A stretch of 64,000 nt of DNA from Pieris napi (lineage: Eukaryota > Arthropoda > Insecta > Lepidoptera > Pieridae): the NCBI RefSeq assembly GCF_905475465.1, contig NC_062259.1:13526501-13590500 (forward strand). The letters are read 5' to 3'. Positions 1-12,524 of the stretch are shown here, piece after piece. Within the stretch, counting starts at the first letter, position 1, and every line of letters begins with the position of its first letter. The notes beneath the pieces were generated by a model that was not told where the DNA came from, did not search any database, and saw only the letters and a list, made by a program, of their open reading frames with translations. A program made the position numbers and the translations under genes.

Positions 1-690
1 GATACACCCCAAAGATCTTTAGTTTTTTTTATTTTTAGCTGTTTAAATGTTTTTATAATGTCATCGCAGCTAATGCGGCTAAATACAAACTTATGATTGC
101 ATACAGGAACATTCTTTTTCAATAATAAAAGGGCGGCTGATGGTGAAGAATTTAAAACGCTGGTTGTATTTAAAGGAATGTTAGTAAAAAAACTCTTCAA
201 ATGCAGAGGCTACTTCGAGGTCGGAACTAAATACTTTGCCGTTTATGTTCACTTTAAATTCAGTATCCTTTCTGGAGATTCTTCCAGTCTCCTCGTTTAT
301 AATTTTCCAAGTAGCCTTTATCTTATCAGAGCTGTTGTTTATTCTAAGACTTAAGTGTTTCGCCTTAGCGATTCTACACTCTTGCCTAAAACTTTTTGAG
401 AATATCCTAACATAAGTTTTAAATTCTTCACTGTCATTATACTGTTTTTCATCATACAACTCATACAATTTTAGCCTTTTTTTGTGTAGCTCCGGAGTTG
501 CCCAGTCACAAAAGGTAGGTTTCTCCGAGACCAAAAAAGTCTTTGGAGTGAACACATTTTTGAATTCACCAATAAATGAATCAAAGAATGTGCTATATAA
601 ATTATTAGGGCATTGGTTACTACGCAAAAATGGCATTTTAAATATCAAATTTTTCCTAAATCTATCTAACCGATCCTCTGTTATAGTGAC
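1..690 (-). mobile_element. Non-LTR retrotransposon (LINE) fragment, region before the reverse transcriptase domain
   Basis: The minus strand keeps a long open stretch, roughly 690 down to 181, and continues past a stop towards base 1. It reads like the linker between endonuclease and reverse transcriptase of Jockey/RTE-type insect LINEs, with features such as WATPELHKKRLKLYELY, then IKATWKIINEETGR, then an E-E-F-F stretch. The element runs off the window start. It lies antisense in the intron before the exon at 753. Stops show it is dead. The family call rests on recalled sequence pattern, not a search. Confidence 0.7.
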
Positions 691-752
691 TTGATAACTT
701 AATATAACTATTATATAACTTAATAATACCCGACTACTTCTTAATATTACAG

Positions 753-1034
753 GACTCGCTGCCGAAGGAAACGAAGCCAAAGTTCTTTTTAAATAACGCC
801 GGTGAGGTTATCCGGCGCGTGGAACAGGATGGCGTGACCTCAGATACAGTAGTGTCCGTGTCTTCCCTGAAGGGCAAGCAACCGGCTTCGGGAGGCAGCA
901 AAGTAAAGAAGTCTAAGTCGGATTCCTCCCGGTCTCGTTCAGCCTCGCTGCAGCGCTCCTCGTCAGGGCAGCTGGCCGGCTCCCGAGATCGCAAGATGTC
1001 CAGATTTAATCTGGGATCACCTGCTGACGTGTGA
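753..1034 (+). CDS. Last coding exon of an unidentified gene, Ser/Arg/Lys-rich C-terminus
   Basis: A splice acceptor (ttaatattacag) ends at 752 and the frame is open from 753 to a TGA at 1032-1034, giving 93 residues that start DSLPKETKPKFFLNN and end FNLGSPADV. The middle is low complexity and basic, rich in serine, lysine and arginine (SKVKKSKSD, SRSRSASLQRSSS), so it is probably a disordered, phosphorylatable tail. The exon is GC-richer than its surroundings, as other coding exons here are. The rest of the gene lies left of the window. I do not recognise the family and assign no function. A possible polyadenylation signal follows at 1606. Confidence 0.6.
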   Translation, partial: DSLPKETKPKFFLNNAGEVIRRVEQDGVTSDTVVSVSSLKGKQPASGGSKVKKSKSDSSRSRSASLQRSSSGQLAGSRDRKMSRFNLGSPADV

Positions 1035-3680
1035 ATGGAAAATATCAATTTAGAACTGGGGTTTAATTTTTATTATTATTAGGGGTAACTTTTAGTTGCT
1101 TGGTATTCACGAAGGTGCCATAATATGAAAAAGTAACTTAAGACTAAAGATGGAGTGTTAAATATAACTTTCGTATTAATTAGGTAATTAGGCAAATGAA
1201 AAAGTATTTTTAAGTTGGCGCTTATAAGTCTTCCTAAAACTAAACCGTTTTCCCTCTACTCTCAATGAAAAGGCAATATTGAGAATGAATTTAATTTCGG
1301 AATGAAGATTAAGGAGAGCTATAGAGATATTTAAGTTAACACATACAGTTCCACACCTATCTTTACCTATAACTTTCCAAGTTAATTCCTTTCCAACTTA
1401 CTTAATCTTACCAAGATTTCTCATCATGTCTTCTCTGAATGACTGCACTCCTTACATTACGTAAACTGTCTACAACACAAAAGTGCTGAAAAAGAGTGCC
1501 TTGTACAGATGGAGTGGGAATAATCTTATAAATAGTTTATAAAAACTCTTTTAATTAATATTTTTATATTTATTAATTTGACGTAAATGCTGAATTATGG
1601 CTTCGAATAAAGATTGTTATTAAGTATTTTTGTCACGTAACATAGTTAATCTAGTAGTAGCTTTTTATTACTACAATCTATTATACGAGAAACACAAAGA
1701 AACTAATTACTAATATATTATATTATTGGAATATAAATTCTATTCATATCGTACATATCTGTATTAATATAAAATTACAATTATTTCTAAATACGAGCTA
1801 CTGGGCGATCGTTCTATCTTCTCGTGACATAGACTGTAATAATATATCTAAATTGTTTCGTGCTGTAGTGTAATTTCCCGTCTAGACATCAATACATACA
1901 CAAGAAAAGATTATATAAAACGTAGAATAGCAAAGGGATATATATTATAATAGAAACGATACTAAATTTACAATATAAATCTTTATCAAATATAAAAATT
2001 GTTAATATTTCACATAAAATATTATTTAGCTGTTAGCTTAGCAGAAGCCACGCTAGTAGTAATAATGTTAATAATGTTTCCCACAGTGACCCTAGGCCCC
2101 AATTGTAAACTTTACACTGCTTCGGAAATCTAATAAAGCATACGATTTTTAATTGCATTTTATGTTATATACCATAACTTTGCATGTATAAAGTTGACTA
2201 CTTGGGTCACAAAGGTATCCTAAAGTAGAAAAATAAACGTTTGGAGCCATACACGAAGAGAATTGAAGTTAGAGATTAAATTGATCACACCTCAAAAGAG
2301 AACTGTAACAAAGTAAGGCATCATTAACTGCCTTGGATCTAGCGTGTAACGACAACTTGTAACAACTCAATTAGTTCATCACTGCAATGGACTTGAATCT
2401 CGACAACATATACTCTCTTACAATGTCAGTGTGTTGCTAGCACAGTAAATCTGCCATATCTAAGGTATGCGCAGGATCATCAAATGGTGGCTTGTATTAG
2501 ATTATTATCAAACTAGCTGAAGTGCGGTGCGCTGGGTTCGAGAGGTCGTGGTGTAGGAGGTTAGGGGCCGCATTACCTATGTGTCAAAGGAAAACGGTCA
2601 CATCCACTAAAGGAAGGAGATAATTTCGCAATAGAAATACCTGTAAAATATTCAATGGTTTCAATTACTTAGTCAAACGCATTTTGTTCTCGTCATGTCT
2701 TATGTCGAGTCTCCGCGGTGAGCTGGGCTTCACGTCCGCGACTCCTACAAAGGATCGAATGCTGTCATTGCATATCCCATGAAAAGATAAAATGGTTTCA
2801 AATTTTCCAGTTAAACGCTTTCCACTCTTTGCAATATCCTTGGCACTGGGCAGAACGCATGCTCGCGCGAGTTAGGTGGAGGAACTAAAACTAACAAAAA
2901 TAAGAGATTCAACTTGAAGTTCAACATTTGTAATTAATTAAAAATTTACTTACTTTTTCACATCCATTCTGCCGAATCCGCACCATTTTATACCACGCTG
3001 ATTCTGACATGGATCTTCTTATACATAGGTCGGAAAACGAGGCAATCTTTTTTTGGGTCATTTTGAATTTGGTTCATGATTGCTCTCAATTGCTAAAGGT
3101 TCATATTAACATTTCTTAAAACATCCCTACAAACGTCAGACCTAGGTATAAGTTTTAACCGCTGATAGCGCTGGTAACTCTAAACAAGAGTCCACAAACG
3201 CTAATTTTAGCCAAGTATGGCGACCTTGTTTTTGAAAGCTTCGGACTAAAACCTCCACTCCATCAAATTGGCATCAGTTATTGACCTAAAACCGCCCTCC
3301 AACTCACTAGGCATTCTACATTTTTTGAATCTTCGTACCTTGGACTCGCCAGATTTTTTCTCCCTCCTCTCCTCCCCCTATAAAAGTTAAGTCTTAATTT
3401 GTTGTTGTAATCAATATACAATGTTGTCTTGTGGTGTATCTCTGTGTTGTTTATAAAATATGTAGAATCTTCTTCTGAAGAAATAGAAGGCACTTTAAAT
3501 CTCTTTATCTTGAGTGGTAAACTTTATCTTGACTTGGACACACTTCACCAATTGCTATTATAATTGCATATATATTGCGGTCATCAGTATATTATGCCGT
3601 TATTGGGGAATAAGTTTTCTTGAAGAGGGCATCATTAGCCTGTTGTATCAAACGTTGTGTGGCCACGAGCACGTTCAGTC
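1035..3680. other. 3' UTR and spacer between the first gene and the SLC5 gene
   Basis: No coding exon was recognised. The first part is probably the 3' UTR of the gene ending at 1034: AATAAA occurs at 1606-1611 with AT-rich sequence after it. The remainder should contain the promoter and 5' UTR of the SLC5 gene, but I could not define a TATA box or start site. A somewhat GC-richer stretch at about 2515-2880 resembles no repeat I know. Confidence 0.4.
1606..1611 (+). terminator. Possible polyadenylation signal AATAAA
   Basis: The hexamer AATAAA lies 572 bases after the TGA at 1034 and is followed by T-rich sequence. In such AT-rich DNA the hexamer also occurs by chance, so this is only a candidate end for the upstream gene. 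Confidence 0.3.
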
Positions 3681-6600
3681 ATGGATGTGGTATATTTTAA
3701 CTGGCTGGATTATCTCGTTTTCGGTGCGATGTTGGCCCTGTCAGCATTCATCGGTATATATTTTGCCTTCTTCGCTAAACGGAAACAGAATACCACATCC
3801 GAATACCTAATGGGCGGGAAGACTATGGGAATGTTTCCTATCTCCATGTCCTTAATAGCTAGGTAAGACTTAGACTTGACTTATGCTTTAAACACGAAGA
3901 TTGGATTTATTCGACGCGTCCAATACCATGTCCACTGATAAATCTAGCGGATCAAAAAAGCTCAGATGGTAATTATTAAGAAATAAAATGCACTTAATAT
4001 TCTTATATTAAATAACTTTAAGGCTACTTACTTATTTTAGAAACAAGAGAAGCTGGCTTCATTTATTACAACTAATAATCGTACTTACATGATTATTAAA
4101 TTTTCTAATACATACTTCATACTTTTTTGACTGTATAGGGGAACTAAATGTATAAAGCGTCATATTTTACTTTTATAGAACTTGTAACTAAAGTTATGCG
4201 TCGCGGCAACAGAAGGCATTTATTCCGACACATGACTTAATTTTGAGACATCGCTTTTGATTGCCTTGTTTTAGCAAATCCTTTCCCCTTCATTTCTTTC
4301 TGCCTGGCTTGCTTGATATTTCGGTCCAATAAAATATCACTTGCAAAGTTCGTATAGAGACCGTTAAAGCGATTGTGACAATTGTACACGTTTTTTACCA
4401 GTATGCATTATACACTGGTCATATAACTATGTTATAAACAAGTATTGAGAGAAAGCTGACATTACTTATTTATCTTTGAAACTTTAGTTCAAACGCATTC
4501 ATAGATAACAATTTAATATTTAATTTACCAACGTACCACGCGGGCGAAGGTTTGGTTGTATGTTGAATTAGTTTATAATATGGTTATTATTGTATCAAAA
4601 CCCATTCACACATATTTAACTGAACATAAACGTATGTTTAACTGATTCGTTGTAGTAGCAACAAGCAAGGCATTCTAAAGTTTCTTTTAAATTCAGGTAC
4701 AGTTTGGCCTCGAAGCGAGTAGTGGTAGTTGAAAGTAGACGGTGTGAGGAATTGAGACTCAATTGTAGGAGCTATTAGTGGAGACATCCGAGTGGGGACC
4801 ACAATTGATCACGTTGCTCAATCCGCCTACCTACACAGCATGGCTTCGCTAATAATAGAATCGTATTTTTAGATATCTAAGACGTGCTAAATTTTTTTAA
4901 ATGTAAAAACACGTTAGTTAACCTAAATGTTATCTCGAATGAATATAGCAGAATGCTATGTGCTAAAATAGGTTAACTGCACTACCTTAAAGTAAAATAA
5001 ATAGCCAAATAAGAAAAGTTGTGTTACTATGTTTATATATAAAAAAAACATTTATTTCCCTATATGATGTTGGGATTTATACATAAAAAATGGCCCGATA
5101 TTACATTATCTGTTTAAATTCGTTATTACTGTAATAAAGCTTAAAGCTACATTAGACCAAATCCATTGGTATCACAGCTGGGAACGCATGATCCACATAT
5201 TCATTTAAAAAAACATGGCGATTAAAAAGAGTGGCGGAAAGTTTATTGCCAGTTCTTCTCTTCCGTTCTACGCCCTTGATTTGAGAACTGGCACAAATGA
5301 TTTTCGACTAATGACTTTAACTATATATATATATTTTTTCAGTTATGTATCGGGCATATCATTACTCGGTCTGCCAGCAGAGATGTATACCTATGGCACG
5401 CAACTTTGGGCCATTGTGTTATCTGAGTGGATAGTGTCAGTAACCATAGCAATCGTCTACTTACCAGTCTTCTATAACTTACAAATAACGTCTACCTATG
5501 AGGTAAGTGCCGGCGGGGCTAAATAAAGCATAAAGTATTTTATTCCTTTTGCTTCTCAATGTAATTGTAACACACACTCGCTTCTTTTAATTAAGTATAA
5601 GTGCTCATTGGCAAAATTGTTTAATGATGGATGGGACGATTGTTTGTTTCCAGTACTTGCGTCTGCGCTTTAACCAAAATGTGCAGTTGTTGGGTTCAAT
5701 AATATTTATTATAAAAATGTTACTCTACATACCGATCGTCATATATGTGCCAGCTCTTGCTTTTAATCAAGGTAAGTCTAATAGTTGCTAGACATAACGC
5801 TATATTTATTTTAAACATGTTAACAATTATCTATTTAAATTACTTTTAAATTCATAATGATAAACTAAAATTTTTTACAGTAACGGGTATTAATCTACAC
5901 TTAATAACACCAATCGTGTGTCTTGTGTGCATCTTCTACACTACTTTAGTAAGTATTTTTTTTGTTAAATAACTCTTGGGCTAAGATCAAAAACTCTTTC
6001 ATCATTCAGAATACGATTAGAATTAGATATATTTGATAGTAAGTTTCAAATGAAATCTCTACTCGGGTCGTGTAAGTACGTACTTTATTAGTACGAAGTA
6101 ACTCCATTGGATATATGACATGGAACAAACATATTTCTGCGTAGAAGCAACTTTATAGGTTTATCTGTGAACGATATCTTTTAAAAGTACGAGCCACGAT
6201 TAGCTTCTTAAAGAAAAGTACTTTTTTCCAATTAATAAATATTTCCATAGAATAATTAGTTTAGTTACAGCTGCCCTGCGATTCTGTAACTCACGTGAAG
6301 TGAGTTACAGAATCGCAGGGCAGCTCATTTTTTTAGAGTTATTTGTATAGTGTTTATAGTATAGCGGTGAGCGATTATATTACTTTTTCATTATCTGTTC
6401 TGGCTTACTTAGTCTGCTGGAGTAACGACCCAAAGTCGGCAAGTCCGTTCTACACGGACAAAATATGTCTTTATAGAACAGTATTTTGTTTCTAACCTTG
6501 TAGCAATATATAAAATGCAGATGTAGGTTTGATTAGATTACATTCGAGGCCCCTTTTAGTTATAAACATAAAACATGTTTTAAACAATAACAAACAATAC

Positions 6601-9600
6601 GTGAAACGAAAAACATCTGGAGAAAAACAACACTTTATAATACTCGTTGTTAAAAAAAAAGATCAGTCAAAAAGAAGAGGTCGTAGGTTCGAACCCCGGC
6701 TGTGAACCAATAGACTTTCTTTCTATGTGCGCATTTAACATTTGCTCGAACGGTGAAGGAAAACATCGTGAGGAAACCGACATGTCTTAGACCCAAAAAG
6801 TCAACGTCGTGTGTCAGGCACTGGAGGCTGATCACCTACTTGCCTATTAGATTTAAAAATGATCATGAAACAGATTCAGTAATCTGAGGCCAAGACCTAA
6901 AGAGGTTGTAGCGCCACTGATTTATTTTAAAAACAATATGATCATTGATTTTGGATGTTTAGGGCGGCATCAAAGCAGTTGTATGGACGGATACCCTACA
7001 AACAATACTAATGTACTTTGGAGTCATCTTCATCGTGATATATGGGACGTGGCGATTAGGAGGTGTAGGAGAGGTGATGAGGATCAATAAGGAGGGTGAT
7101 CGTTTGGAATTCTTTAAGTAAGTGGTAATGTTAACTTTTTTAATCTAGTCATAGCTTGTAACAAATATCAAACGTTTATAACCATTATTCAAACAATAAA
7201 CTTGTATAGTATTGGGTTTTAGAGTCCTTTAATTGAATTTTGTTCTTTTAGGATATTTGTGTCCGTAGCTTTAATTTATGAATTAAAAATTTATCACTAA
7301 TAATCCTTTTCTTTGCCATGAGGACTGGTGGTTTACAAGCAATTATTGACTTTCAGTATGGACCCGGACCCAACAATTCGACACACCTTCTGGACTACAG
7401 TTATTGGAAACTACTTCAGTTGGCTAGCATCCTGCTCCGTCAACCAGGCCATGGTGCAGAGATGTCTCGCCCTTCCTTCGCTTAAGAAAGCACGCATGTA
7501 TGCACTTTTCATAATCTCTATAAATGCACCTCATCTCTGTTTTACGGATTAAGGGCCAGTGGCGTAACAATAGGGTGGCAGGGCTGGCCAAATGCCACGG
7601 GCCCCGCCCGAGAGGGCCCCTGCCCGAGAGGGCCCTTGCCCGAGAGGCCGCGAGCTCAAAAATATTTTTTTACACTGTACCTGTATTTCATTTTATTTGA
7701 AAAATATATTTTTATAAGTTCTGCTTAAAATCCAAAGTGAGACAACTAAAGACCATAATACAATTTCAAGTTAATTGTTAAGCATTTCAACCAACCTAAA
7801 CGGAAAAAATTGTTGATTAATTTTTAGAGATGTACACGTTACACGTGACGAGTCATTTTACGAACTTATGACCGTCAAAATACCGGTAATTGCATTTGAA
7901 TGGTAATTCTATTCATTTTAGAACGCATCCATGGGTTTCTACATATTTTGTCGCGGTAATTTGGCAGCGCGGGTGAGCATTGACGATCGGGGGGAATTCC
8001 CCATTTTGTTTTCACTTTTTTCGTGGCGCTGCTGCTGGGCCGAGCTAGCATCACTATGTTAGGGGAATACCGGAATTGATATTTTTTTTATTAGCGCTCT
8101 ACTGACTGTGTATTGTTTGTGTAATTATTTTGACAATTGGTGATTTGTATCTTTGATTTTTCGTATTTGTGCGTTTATTGATAAGAAAATGGTGGCAAAG
8201 TAAAGTTGATTGTGAAAGTTAGATATTAAAATGTCTAGTTTTTTAGTTGTCTATTATTTAATACTTCGGAAGGCGTATTGTAAACCGTGTGGTTAATCGC
8301 AAATCGGGCACCTCAAGAAAATACAAAATGTTTGGATTGAGGGCTATGACGACTAGAAGCCTATTGTAGATGCCATACAAAGATACCGGACATCCAAAAT
8401 TCATCTGGATTCCTGTCTTACGTATCAACAGAGGCAGCTACATGGAACACTCCATGAAGCAAGAGTCTATGTTCAAAAAGAAAAATCTTTTTGGCGCCAA
8501 GTACTTTCTAGGTTCCTTAATGTTACTCTGACACTATCAACATGTAATTTAGCCTTTCGTGTCCGCAGAGAAAACGATCGAATAGCAGTGATCCAAGCTT
8601 TAAAGAAAACTTGTTAAAAGAAAATACGACCCGATTTTACAAGAATTACTTAGCAAACCAAAGGGCCAGATAAAATACTTAAGACCAAAAATACAAAATG
8701 AGCTAATTTCTATCCTAGTTCTAAAAGTAGAAAACGAACTCATGAAATGAAATAAATGCCGCACCATTCTACTCTATCATATTCGATACAACTCAAGATA
8801 TTTAAAAAGTTGATCAAATGTCTGAACTTTTCCGTTATCGTATTGATGATGTTATATACACTTTTGCTGAACAGAAAGCTCGTAAAAAAGATTTTGCTTA
8901 ATAAATATCTTATTGACATTAAATTGTTATTTTTATTTCACTATAAATGTATGCAGGTTTCCTCCCGATGTTGTTCCTTCACCGAAAAGCTAGCTAGACG
9001 AGGAGTGCATTGAGATATTATGTTCTTTGGATGAATGTGAGTCTCCAATACGCATTGGGCTAGCGTGGGGACTACAGACTATCTCTCTCGCCTAAGAGAG
9101 GAGACCTATGGCCATTAGTGGGACATATACAACGTGTAATTGAGTACGCTGAAAATCTCGAAGTTTATTAAAATTAAACTGGGTACAAAGTGACGATTTT
9201 TACTGAAAGGGCCCCATCAAAAGAATTTGCCACGGGTCCCAGATGGTATAGTTACGCGCCTCTGAAGAGGGCCTTATGATCTTATAATCGTAACAATTTT
9301 GTAATTACTAAAATAAGAATATTAAACTTTATGTTACTGATATTTCTATAACTTGCTCGCAATAACTAGTTACTTGGAAACATATCAAACAAGAAGACGC
9401 GAGCACGCAAGCGCCCCCATAAAAAGATGATTGGAACGAGAGGAATAATGTGGAACGTGTATTATTGTTGTATTCTAGAACGATCCTGATAATGGCGGTG
9501 GGTATTTACGTGATCGTCTCCCTCTGCTGCTACACGGGACTCGTAGTGTATGCTACCTTTGCCTCTTGTGACCCACTGACAACTGGCGCTATCCGCAAGA

Positions 9601-12095
9601 GTGACCAGCTCCTCCCCTACTTGGTGATGACCATCACTGGATCAATTCCTGCCCTTCCCGGGATCTTCATGAGTGGCGTGTTCAGTGCAGCCTTGAGGTT
9701 AAATGTCATTCGTTATTAATATTCATTGGTTCATAATTTATGACATGCCTTTGATACACAATGTAGCAGACAGTAAGTTCATAATACACGAGTATGTAAG
9801 AAAATGTTATCGTTTCATACCCAATAAGATCTCACAGACAGGTGATCAGGTACTGGAAGATTCGTACAGAAAGACACGGCATCTCAATCATCCAGTCCGG
9901 CTGCATAGCTTCTATTATCTAACTTCTTATCTGTTTATATTAATCAGAATCATTAATTTAATTTAATTTCGGTTCTCCAATTTAAAGCGTGTGCGCTATA
10001 TTGAGTCAGCAATCGCTAATTAATTAATTAGCAGTGTAAACTCATTTTCTTTCACCTGATACGAAGGTTTCGTATTTTATTGAATATTATTTTGAAAATT
10101 ATTCCAGTACAATGTCGACCGGTCTCAATTCCATGTGTGGTGTCATATTTGAAGACCTCATCAGACCGGCGTATAACAAACCGATTTCGGAAAAAACTGC
10201 AAGTTTTATTATGAAAATAATTGTTGTTATCATAGGTAAGGAGTAACAAGCCCAAGCATAAGTTTTATTTCAAGCAAGTCCGAGGGTCTAGATCTGTTAA
10301 AAATAGTAAATTTTGCTGACTCTCACGCGTTGGCAATTTAGCTCAAATATATCTTGTCACTAGGCCTATACTTTGATAGCTTCTAATTGATTGTCAATTA
10401 CACGTTTTTGCCTTGACTTCAGAGAAAGAGAGAGAGGCAAAAGAGCGTTTGTCTACTCAAAACTCTATAATTTTCACAAACAAATAGTTTAAGAACTATT
10501 ATTACATTATGAATAAAATTCAAAAGGTAGAAAATGAAGTTTTATCAACTTTTTGGTTTACAGGAGCAGTGTGTGTGGCTTTAGTATTACTTGTGGAGCA
10601 CATGGGCGCTCTCATCCAGGCGGGGAAAAGTCTTGCCGGCATCACGGCAGGAAGCCTGCTTGGTCTCTTTACGATGGGCCTTTTTATGCCTTGGATAAAT
10701 GCCACTGTAATTAAACATAAGTTAACTTAAAATACCCATGAACTAAGTATAAACTTATGCGATTGTCGGTAAATTACAATGGGATTCTTTAAATTTAAAA
10801 CAAATGACGACGATTGAGATGTTGAGGACAAAAATTAATTTCGTAAAATATTAAAACAAGATGTCCTCTTTGAGCATTCTAATAAGGTAAGGTGTATGAA
10901 AATACATAGGCTTTCTTTATACAACCAGGGTGCACTAGCAGGAGGCACCACATCCACTCTCCTGGTTGGTTGGATGTCCCTTGGAACGCAGGCGGCGATG
11001 TTACGAGGTGACATCGTTTTCGTTCCTAAACCAGTCAGTGTGGCCGGATGTCCCGGAAATATTACCATTCCCACGATCACTTCACAAACTAGTATTGAGT
11101 TTGACAGGTATTTTAACTTTTATTTACACTAAAACTCTTTTTGTCTGCTGTACCCTCGTGCCTAGCAGACGTAGGGTAGACACTGGTATACGGAGGACAA
11201 AAAACCGAATTATTGAATATTCATTAGTATCGAAAGTGAATGTTTTATAATAACAATAAAAATAATAATTTTACTGTTTTAAAATAAAGAATATTGTTTT
11301 TCGAACCTTTTTCCTAAACACCTGTGCTGTGGCAGCGCTTTTTAAAGCACTTTCTTCCGCGTACCACCTTTTTGTGGTACCCAGAGTTTTAAATGCGAAC
11401 CTGACTTTGATACAAATTTTTCGATTTAGATTAGTGCCTATAAAAGGTTGAGTGCCTTTGTAGAACAATTACCTAAGAATAAGCATTTTAAAAAAGTTAT
11501 GTTTTGCAGATCGGGAACATTTTTCTTGTATAGGATAAGTTATTTCTACTATACTTTAATTGGAATGTTGGTGTGTGTCACCACTGGGACCATTGTGTCG
11601 TTTTTCACTGAGCCAAACGACCCTGCTATGGTAAGTATTATTAGTTAATTTGAGGTTCAATATAATGACATTGTTCGAAAGAGCCTCTGAGTTAAAAACT
11701 TTACTCCATTTACAGGTCCATAGAGATCTTTTAACGCCGGTGATACATCGCTTTTTGCCACTGCAAAGCCCTCAATGTATCAAACCGAGGCTTACCCAAC
11801 ATGATATAGAGCTACACGCCAGAGAAATGGAGGAGTTGTGTGCACAAGCTGTTTTCATGGTCAGTTTATTTATCTATATTGTTTATTATAACAGCATTGA
11901 AATTGTTTCTTCTCTTTAAGATTTTGTTTAGACACTGGGTCTTTAAAATATGACAACTGACATAGTGTAAATTACTTTCTCTTTTTGTTTGCTACATTAT
12001 CTATAATTATTAAATCTAGAATGTTTCTATTTCAGAAAGAAAAACGCGGTGGCGTCGATGATTTACAAAAGCAAAAATCAACCCTTGGACAATAA
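3681..12095 (+). CDS. SLC5-family sodium:solute symporter (monocarboxylate/multivitamin transporter-like), 13 exons, 605 aa
   Basis: Exons: 3681-3862, 5343-5502, 5654-5771, 5881-5948, 6963-7117, 7357-7497, 9479-9697, 10108-10235, 10564-10706, 10929-11107, 11510-11630, 11716-11859, 12036-12095. They sum to 1818 nt, and every junction is GT..AG and in phase. The ATG at 3681 opens MDVVYFNWLDYLVFGAML, the usual first helix of the family. Landmarks are SGISLLGLPAEMYTYG near residue 64, the sodium-symporter signature GGIKAVVWTDTLQT near 177, NMDPDPTIRHTFW near 228, and SVNQAMVQRCL near 255. Length and hydrophobic pattern fit a complete plasma-membrane Na+-coupled transporter. In insects this subgroup is annotated as SMCT- or SMVT-like; the substrate cannot be read from sequence. 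The last exon is a short hydrophilic cytosolic tail. Introns carry a LINE tail, a SINE, a foldback palindrome and a hAT element. Confidence 0.93.
5170..5300 (+). mobile_element. LINE 3'-end fragment in SLC5 intron 1
   Basis: A block containing attaaaaagagtggcggaaa followed by a motif around ttcta/cgcccttga matches the 3' ends of the LINE copies at 49108-50205 (reverse) and 59215-59580. Only the tail remains, just upstream of the exon at 5343. Confidence 0.6.
6269..6325. repeat. Perfect 26-bp inverted repeat (foldback), 5-nt loop
   Basis: The left arm 6269-6294 and right arm 6300-6325 are exact reverse complements with only GTGAA between them. The arm contains CCCTGCGATTCTGTAACTCA, which is also the terminal sequence of the MITE at 36032-36286. 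This is therefore a collapsed foldback or solo pair of ends of that element family. It sits in the SLC5 intron between exons 5881-5948 and 6963-7117. Confidence 0.85.
6674..6919 (+). mobile_element. tRNA-derived SINE (lepidopteran type), 5'-truncated
   Basis: The copy carries a B-box-like GGTTCGAACC at 6686-6695, then the family body (tgtgcgcatttaacatttgc, cacctacttgcctattagat) and ends gtagcgccactga. Reverse-orientation copies of the same family occur at 24654-24911 and 18928-19092. The A-box half is missing. It lies in an SLC5 intron. Confidence 0.8.
7603..7650. repeat. Short GC-rich tandem repeat in the hAT end
   Basis: GCCCGAGAGGGCCC occurs nearly three times in a row with a period of about 16 bases, just inside the left end of the hAT element. 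Subterminal repeats of this kind often bind transposase, but that is inference. Confidence 0.6.
9025..9140 (+). mobile_element. RTE-type LINE 3' tail nested in the hAT element
   Basis: The sequence contains caatacgcattgggctagcg, then agagaggagacctatggcc and agtgggacatatac. This is the pattern of the lepidopteran RTE LINE C-terminal region (PHWAS ... EEE ... WDIY). A short SINE-like piece (gttccttcaccg) precedes it at about 8955-8985. Both lie within the hAT copy, so they inserted later. Confidence 0.55.
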
Positions 12096-12207
12096 GTTCT
12101 TAGCGTCATTTTTATCTTTGGACTCTTGTATCCTAAATCTTATTTAAAAAAATGAGTTTACCTCAAATGATAAAGTAAGTTTAAGAAAAAAGTAAAAGAG
12201 TATGTAA

Positions 12208-12213
12208 ATAAAT
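12208..12213 (+). terminator. Probable polyadenylation signal of the SLC5 gene
   Basis: AATAAA lies about 110 bases after the stop codon, followed by TG-rich sequence (ttgtatgttgtaaag), the normal order for a cleavage site. Confidence 0.45.
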
Positions 12214-12524
12214 TGTATGTTGTAAAGCTAATACTGCCGATGTAGAAATGTGTCTGCGTGTGTATTCCATTATTACTTAAGTATTGTTAGTGTATTTCTG
12301 GTGTTGTAAAGTTTTAATGGATTTTTATATCAAAAAAGAAAGATTTATTAAAGTCTTTATCTGATAATGATGAACAGTAAAAATGTATTGGTAATATCAT
12401 ATTATTAGTAATGTTTGGGCTACCTCACTGAGGACAATACACCGTTATAGGCTAACCGACTCCGATCCAGCGGAATAATGTATTTCTTCAAATGCAAAGC
12501 ACCAAACGGCAAAAAGTTTTATCT

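Larger units (their letters stand above)
7557..9264 (+). mobile_element. Dead hAT-superfamily DNA transposon (ZMYM1-like transposase remnant)
   Basis: The element starts CAGTGGCGTAAC and ends in GTTACGCGCCTCTG, an imperfect terminal inverted repeat pair of hAT type. The 8-bp flanks TTAAGGGC and AAGAGGGC match at five of eight positions, consistent with an old target duplication. Inside on the plus strand are transposase shreds: SFWRQVLSRFLNVTLTLS followed by NLAFRVRREND at about 8487-8585, and KGQIKYLRPKIQNELISI at about 8660-8715. Both resemble the DUF4371/zinc-finger MYM-like hAT transposases. Frameshifts and stops abound and the catalytic half is largely gone. It occupies most of an SLC5 intron (7498-9478). 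Confidence 0.75.

Noticed and set aside
6650..6835. Open stretch (-) with FLTMFSFTVRANVKC, also seen at 24707-25024
   Set aside because: It lies inside SINE copies in both places and so is repeat sequence, not a gene.
10015..10032. Perfect palindrome gctaattaattaattagc in an SLC5 intron, resembling homeodomain sites
   Set aside because: AT-rich palindromes of this size are expected by chance here and nothing else supports a regulatory role.
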